A stretch of DNA of 8,126 bases from an uncultured Spirochaetaceae bacterium. GTDB taxonomy: Bacteria > Spirochaetota > Spirochaetia > Sphaerochaetales > Sphaerochaetaceae. Below are positions 5,963 through 8,126 of this stretch, piece by piece. Location of the stretch: contig CAMKAB010000032.1 in the NCBI GenBank assembly GCA_946410375.1, positions 1-8,126 of the forward strand. Reading direction: 5' to 3'. A program made the position numbers and the translations under genes. The stretch's first letter is position 1. Each line of letters starts with the position of its first letter. The notes beneath the pieces were generated by a model. That model was not told the DNA's origin and made no database searches. It saw nothing but the letters and a program-made list of their open reading frames with translations.

Positions 5963-6001
5963 AATTTCAAACAGAATCCGGACTCACAACGTTTTGAAAT
6001 T
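5963..6001. repeat. 9-bp inverted repeat between convergent genes
   Basis: AATTTCAAA (5963-5971) is complementary to TTTGAAATT (5993-6001), with 21 bases between. It sits directly beside the GC-rich hairpin at 6004-6025 and may contribute to a compound termination region. Confidence 0.35.
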
Positions 6002-6003
6002 AA

Positions 6004-6025
6004 AGGGCGCCTCTCGGCGTCCCCT
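6004..6025. terminator. Probable bidirectional terminator between convergent genes
   Basis: AGGGCGCC (6004-6011) pairs with GGCG and CCCT (6016-6025) around a TCTC loop, with a two-base bulge. On the minus strand it is followed by TTTAATTTC, a usable T-rich tail for the RloB-like gene. The plus-strand tail is poorer. It is the only GC-rich hairpin between the two convergent stops at 5927 and 6070. Confidence 0.5.
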
Positions 6026-6069
6026 ATTACAAACCGGTTCCCACAAATTTCTGCAGTGAACCAAAAGCA

Positions 6070-6621
6070 TTATTTATTTTCTTCCAGGACTCTAATAAAA
6101 TCGCATATCATGGAAAAAGGTTTGTTTGAACATTGTTCATTACTGATATTATTACCGGCTGAAACGCGTTTTTCCCATAAAAGTTCCTGTTGTTCAAAGG
6201 ACAGCTTTCCTTTTTTATAGTCTTTCCATAATTTTTCCTTTTTTAACATACAAATGCACTCTTCGCTGGAAATTACTTTAGCCGGAACTTTTTGAGAATG
6301 AGCAAGAAACCAGACTTCAACACAAGGATTTGACAATAATAATTTTTCCCCGCAAGAAAGCAAATTATCCGCAACAGTCCGAACATCTGTATCATACATT
6401 AAAAAACAGTCTATGTTTTCAGAATTTGCTAAAATCAGTTCCTTTTTATATCGCCTAATCAATCTTGAATTGATTTTATTGCCGACAATTTTCGAAACGA
6501 CCTTTATCGGAACACGATATTTCTGTTTGAGAAAATCAACATAACATTCTTCTGTTTCCCCTTCGCACAAAACGAGAATTACCGGTTTCATTTTTCTGTT
6601 TGGACGAGTATTTTTTGACAT
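6070..6621 (-). CDS. RloB-like TOPRIM-type protein, probable nuclease effector of an RloA/RloB (AbiL-like) defence pair
   Basis: 183 residues from ATG 6621. A GTG at 6627 is also in frame, but GGAG at 6632-6629 is one base from it and seven from the ATG, so the ATG is preferred. Motifs are VLCEGETEE (17-25), carrying the acidic residue of the first TOPRIM strand; FLMYDTDV (73-80), the DxD pair Asp77/Asp79; and SNPCVEVWFLAH (97-108), the hallmark of RloB. No signal peptide or membrane segment is present, so it is cytoplasmic. The upstream ATPase stops at 6624, two bases before this ATG, and the Shine-Dalgarno site lies inside the ATPase gene, so translation is coupled. In RloA/RloB, AbiL and, by analogy, PARIS (AriA/AriB), the TOPRIM-fold partner is the presumed toxic nuclease. 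Length is slightly short for the family. Activity is inferred. Confidence 0.85.
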   Translation of the reverse strand: MSKNTRPNRKMKPVILVLCEGETEECYVDFLKQKYRVPIKVVSKIVGNKINSRLIRRYKKELILANSENIDCFLMYDTDVRTVADNLLSCGEKLLLSNPCVEVWFLAHSQKVPAKVISSEECICMLKKEKLWKDYKKGKLSFEQQELLWEKRVSAGNNISNEQCSNKPFSMICDFIRVLEENK

Positions 6622-6623
6622 AA

Positions 6624-7895
6624 TCACTCTCCAAACAATTTTCGTATGGTTTCAACGGAAGAAGATACATAAGGAACGGCATCAAACCTTCCCTGAAGAT
6701 AGCCTTTCTCTGCATCCATATTTTCACGAAAATCCTTAAAATCATATAACGAGTAAAAATCTGTTGATGCGTCGTCTTTTTTATCAGTAAAATAAATCTG
6801 ATCCCTGCGGAATTTTCTTATGTTTATAAGGTTTGTATTATGACTTGTAAATAATATCTGCGCATTATCAGATGCGTGAACAAGATTTATAATGAACTCC
6901 GCAAGTTCAGTATGAAGACTCAAATCAAACTCATCAATAATTAACGTTTTTCCGTTTTTGCAAACATCCAAAAGCACCAGAAGCATATAAAAAAGCTGAA
7001 CCGTACCGGCGGATTCTTCAAGTTCCAAATCAAATTTTATTTCAGGATTTTTCTTGTGAGAAGTAAGGAATCGTATAAACGTTTCAGTCTGAAATGCAGG
7101 CATTCCGGAGTCAACTTCTCTTCTTGAAGTCAAATAAGCAGGCATGAAAGGTATCGTTACTTTTTCTTTTCTTGCTTCAACATCAATAATGTCGCTGTCT
7201 GCCATTTTAAGCGCCTGTAATAGTAAGGATTTGTTTGTATTGAGAAGATTCACAGCATAATCATTTGGAATTGAAGGAATACCTACAAAGACATTGTGCA
7301 AAAAAAATGAATATATTTTTTTTGCAAGCTCCCTATCCATCTGGCTTGCTCGGCTTATGAAGAGAGTATTGCGACCGGTACTTTGCGCAACGTCAAGCGG
7401 TTTGACAAAAAAACCGTCTCCGAAACTATAAATTTCAGATTTAGATTTTCCAACCTGCTCCTTACGAACAAAAATTTTAGCTTTTCTTTTTCCCGGATAG
7501 CAATAAAGGCTTTCTGAAATAATTTCTTTACGATTAAGAGAAAAAGAATATTCATACTCCATACCGTCACAGATAAAACCGATATTGAATTCGCTCGGTT
7601 TTTCATTATAACCATCAAATTTAAATGGCATGAAATTAAAAACAATTCCCTCATTATTTCTATGTGACATAAGTATTAATGAAATACAAAAAGATAAAGC
7701 CTTTATTATGCTCGTCTTCCCTGATGCATTGGGACCGAATACTCCGATAGATTTAAGGTATTTTTTATTATTAAAAGTAAATACATTATCGGAAAGTTCT
7801 TTTGTCGCTGCTGTGGAAATGCGAGTCGCACCGAAATCTACCGTAAGACGATCTTTAATTGAATAAAAATTGCTTAATGAAAAATTTAAAACCAT
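6624..7895 (-). CDS. RloA-like AAA family ATPase (AAA_15/AAA_21, OLD-type), ATPase of the RloA/RloB defence pair
   Basis: 423 residues, full length for the family. The N-terminus LNFSLSNFYSIKD is typical of OLD/RloA ATPases. Walker A is GPNASGKT (54-61); residues 85-280 form the insert with helical and beta parts; the ABC-like signature is EESAGTVQLF (293-302); Walker B is TLIIDEFD (317-324, Asp321 and Glu322); the H-loop is TSHNTNL (350-356). The C-terminus RRDQIYFTDKK, YSLYDF and YLQGRFDAVPY is the usual RloA ending. All catalytic motifs are intact. It should be a cytoplasmic ATPase that dimerises like SMC/ABC heads and controls the RloB-like partner encoded two bases downstream. The start ATG at 7895 has only a weak GGGTG site. 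The gene has its own promoter overlapped by a palindrome, and appears more A+T-rich than the barrel gene at the left edge. Confidence 0.92.
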   Translation of the reverse strand: MVLNFSLSNFYSIKDRLTVDFGATRISTAATKELSDNVFTFNNKKYLKSIGVFGPNASGKTSIIKALSFCISLILMSHRNNEGIVFNFMPFKFDGYNEKPSEFNIGFICDGMEYEYSFSLNRKEIISESLYCYPGKRKAKIFVRKEQVGKSKSEIYSFGDGFFVKPLDVAQSTGRNTLFISRASQMDRELAKKIYSFFLHNVFVGIPSIPNDYAVNLLNTNKSLLLQALKMADSDIIDVEARKEKVTIPFMPAYLTSRREVDSGMPAFQTETFIRFLTSHKKNPEIKFDLELEESAGTVQLFYMLLVLLDVCKNGKTLIIDEFDLSLHTELAEFIINLVHASDNAQILFTSHNTNLINIRKFRRDQIYFTDKKDDASTDFYSLYDFKDFRENMDAEKGYLQGRFDAVPYVSSSVETIRKLFGE

Positions 7896-7904
7896 AAAAC
7901 ACCC

Positions 7905-7929
7905 ATATTTGTAGGATTACTACAAATAT
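7905..7929. promoter_or_regulatory. Perfect palindrome over the ATPase-operon promoter, probable operator
   Basis: ATATTTGTAG (7905-7914) and CTACAAATAT (7920-7929) are perfect 10-bp inverted arms with a 5-bp GATTA centre. The site covers the -10 box and the predicted transcription start. The first arm lies upstream of that start, so the full hairpin would not be in the mRNA; the symmetry should therefore act in DNA, as a dimeric repressor site. Confidence 0.65.
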
Positions 7930-7953
7930 AGTAATTTTATCGGCAAAAATCAA
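7925..7953 (-). promoter_or_regulatory. Promoter of the RloA/RloB operon
   Basis: On the minus strand TTGATT (7953-7948) is followed after exactly 17 bases by TATATT (7930-7925), both close to the sigma-70 consensus. Transcription would start near 7918, about 23 bases before the ATPase ATG. Confidence 0.65.
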
Positions 7954-7960
7954 GAATTAT

Positions 7961-7983
7961 TCAGATATGATTAAATCATCTGA
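7961..7983. repeat. Imperfect inverted repeat between the defence operon and the right-hand gene
   Basis: TCAGA plus TGATT (7961-7972) pairs with AATCA plus TCTGA (7974-7983), interrupted by a two-base bulge. It is AT-rich without a T-run, so it is a poor terminator for the gene entering from the right. The rest of 7984-8034 holds nothing recognisable. Confidence 0.3.
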
Positions 7984-8034
7984 GAACCGACTTAAATTTT
8001 ATCAAACTAATAGATAGTCTGAAATAAAGGCTCT

Positions 8035-8126
8035 TCACGTTTTTCTCGGGGATTGAAATCTAACAGCAGGAATTGACATGTACCTGATGAGGGTGAAGAA
8101 ATAGTCCTCATCTCTGTAGCCGTAGC
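8035..8126 (-). CDS. 3' end of a probable outer-membrane protein (partial at right edge)
   Basis: The minus strand is open from the right edge to TGA at 8037-8035, coding 29 residues beginning YGYRDEDYFFTLIRYMS. The Tyr/Phe-rich alternating pattern resembles the barrel strands of the gene at the left edge of the window, but the fragment is too short for a family call. The last residues (FQSPRKT) do not end in the aromatic residue usual for barrel proteins. Just past a stop in a neighbouring frame, the sequence SLYFRLSISL reads like a terminal beta strand, so a frameshifted C-terminus is possible. Confidence 0.4.
   Translation of the reverse strand, partial: YGYRDEDYFFTLIRYMSIPAVRFQSPRKT

Noticed and set aside
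5939..6220. 93-residue plus-strand frame between the convergent genes
   Set aside because: It runs through the terminator region and antisense into the RloB-like gene.
6622..6627. GTG start of the RloB-like protein at 6627
   Set aside because: The GGAG is only one base from this GTG but seven from the ATG at 6621.

Overview
The window looks like chromosome of a host-associated spirochaete, most likely a Treponema. The clues are two lipoproteins with short spirochaete-type lipoboxes, an SRP-independent outer-membrane beta-barrel protein, a BspA-like leucine-rich-repeat stretch joined to a Zn-metallopeptidase, and strong AGGAGG-type Shine-Dalgarno sites with several GTG starts. Genus is inferred from style only; no rRNA or marker gene is present.

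Layout, left to right. (1) 1-649, minus: 5' part of an outer-membrane barrel protein with a signal peptide and an unusual Ala-Glu-Asn-rich helical spacer; it runs off the left edge. (2) 650-1015: its long AT-rich upstream region, holding a possible 19-codon ORF with good ribosome-binding sites, then a rho-independent terminator just before the barrel gene, an attenuator-like layout. (3) 1083-3422, minus: a 779-residue lipoprotein with an LRR segment, a Thr/Asp-rich linker encoded by a 15-bp minisatellite, and an HEYFH peptidase domain (M30-like), closed by a perfect 11-bp terminator hairpin at 1009-1043. (4) 3897-4529, plus: a GyrI-like small-molecule-binding protein. (5) 4530-5234: gene-poor, with a 37-bp direct repeat and a duplicated leader/promoter element. 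(6) 5280-5927, plus: a lipoprotein of unknown function with an internal duplication. (7) 6070-7895, minus: a two-gene operon, RloA-like AAA ATPase plus RloB-like TOPRIM-type protein, with its own promoter overlapped by a perfect 10-bp-arm palindrome. (8) 8035-8126, minus: the 3' end of another probable barrel protein entering from the right edge.

The most interesting unit is (7). An OLD/RloA-type ATPase directly coupled to an RloB protein is the make-up of AbiL-like abortive-infection systems and is analogous to the AriA/AriB pair of PARIS. The expected logic is that the ATPase senses or restrains and the TOPRIM-fold partner is the nuclease effector. The palindrome over the -10 to +1 region suggests the operon is held down by a repressor. 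The other genes are envelope or stress functions with no evident operon link to it. The pair also appears more A+T-rich than the barrel gene at the left edge, consistent with horizontal acquisition.
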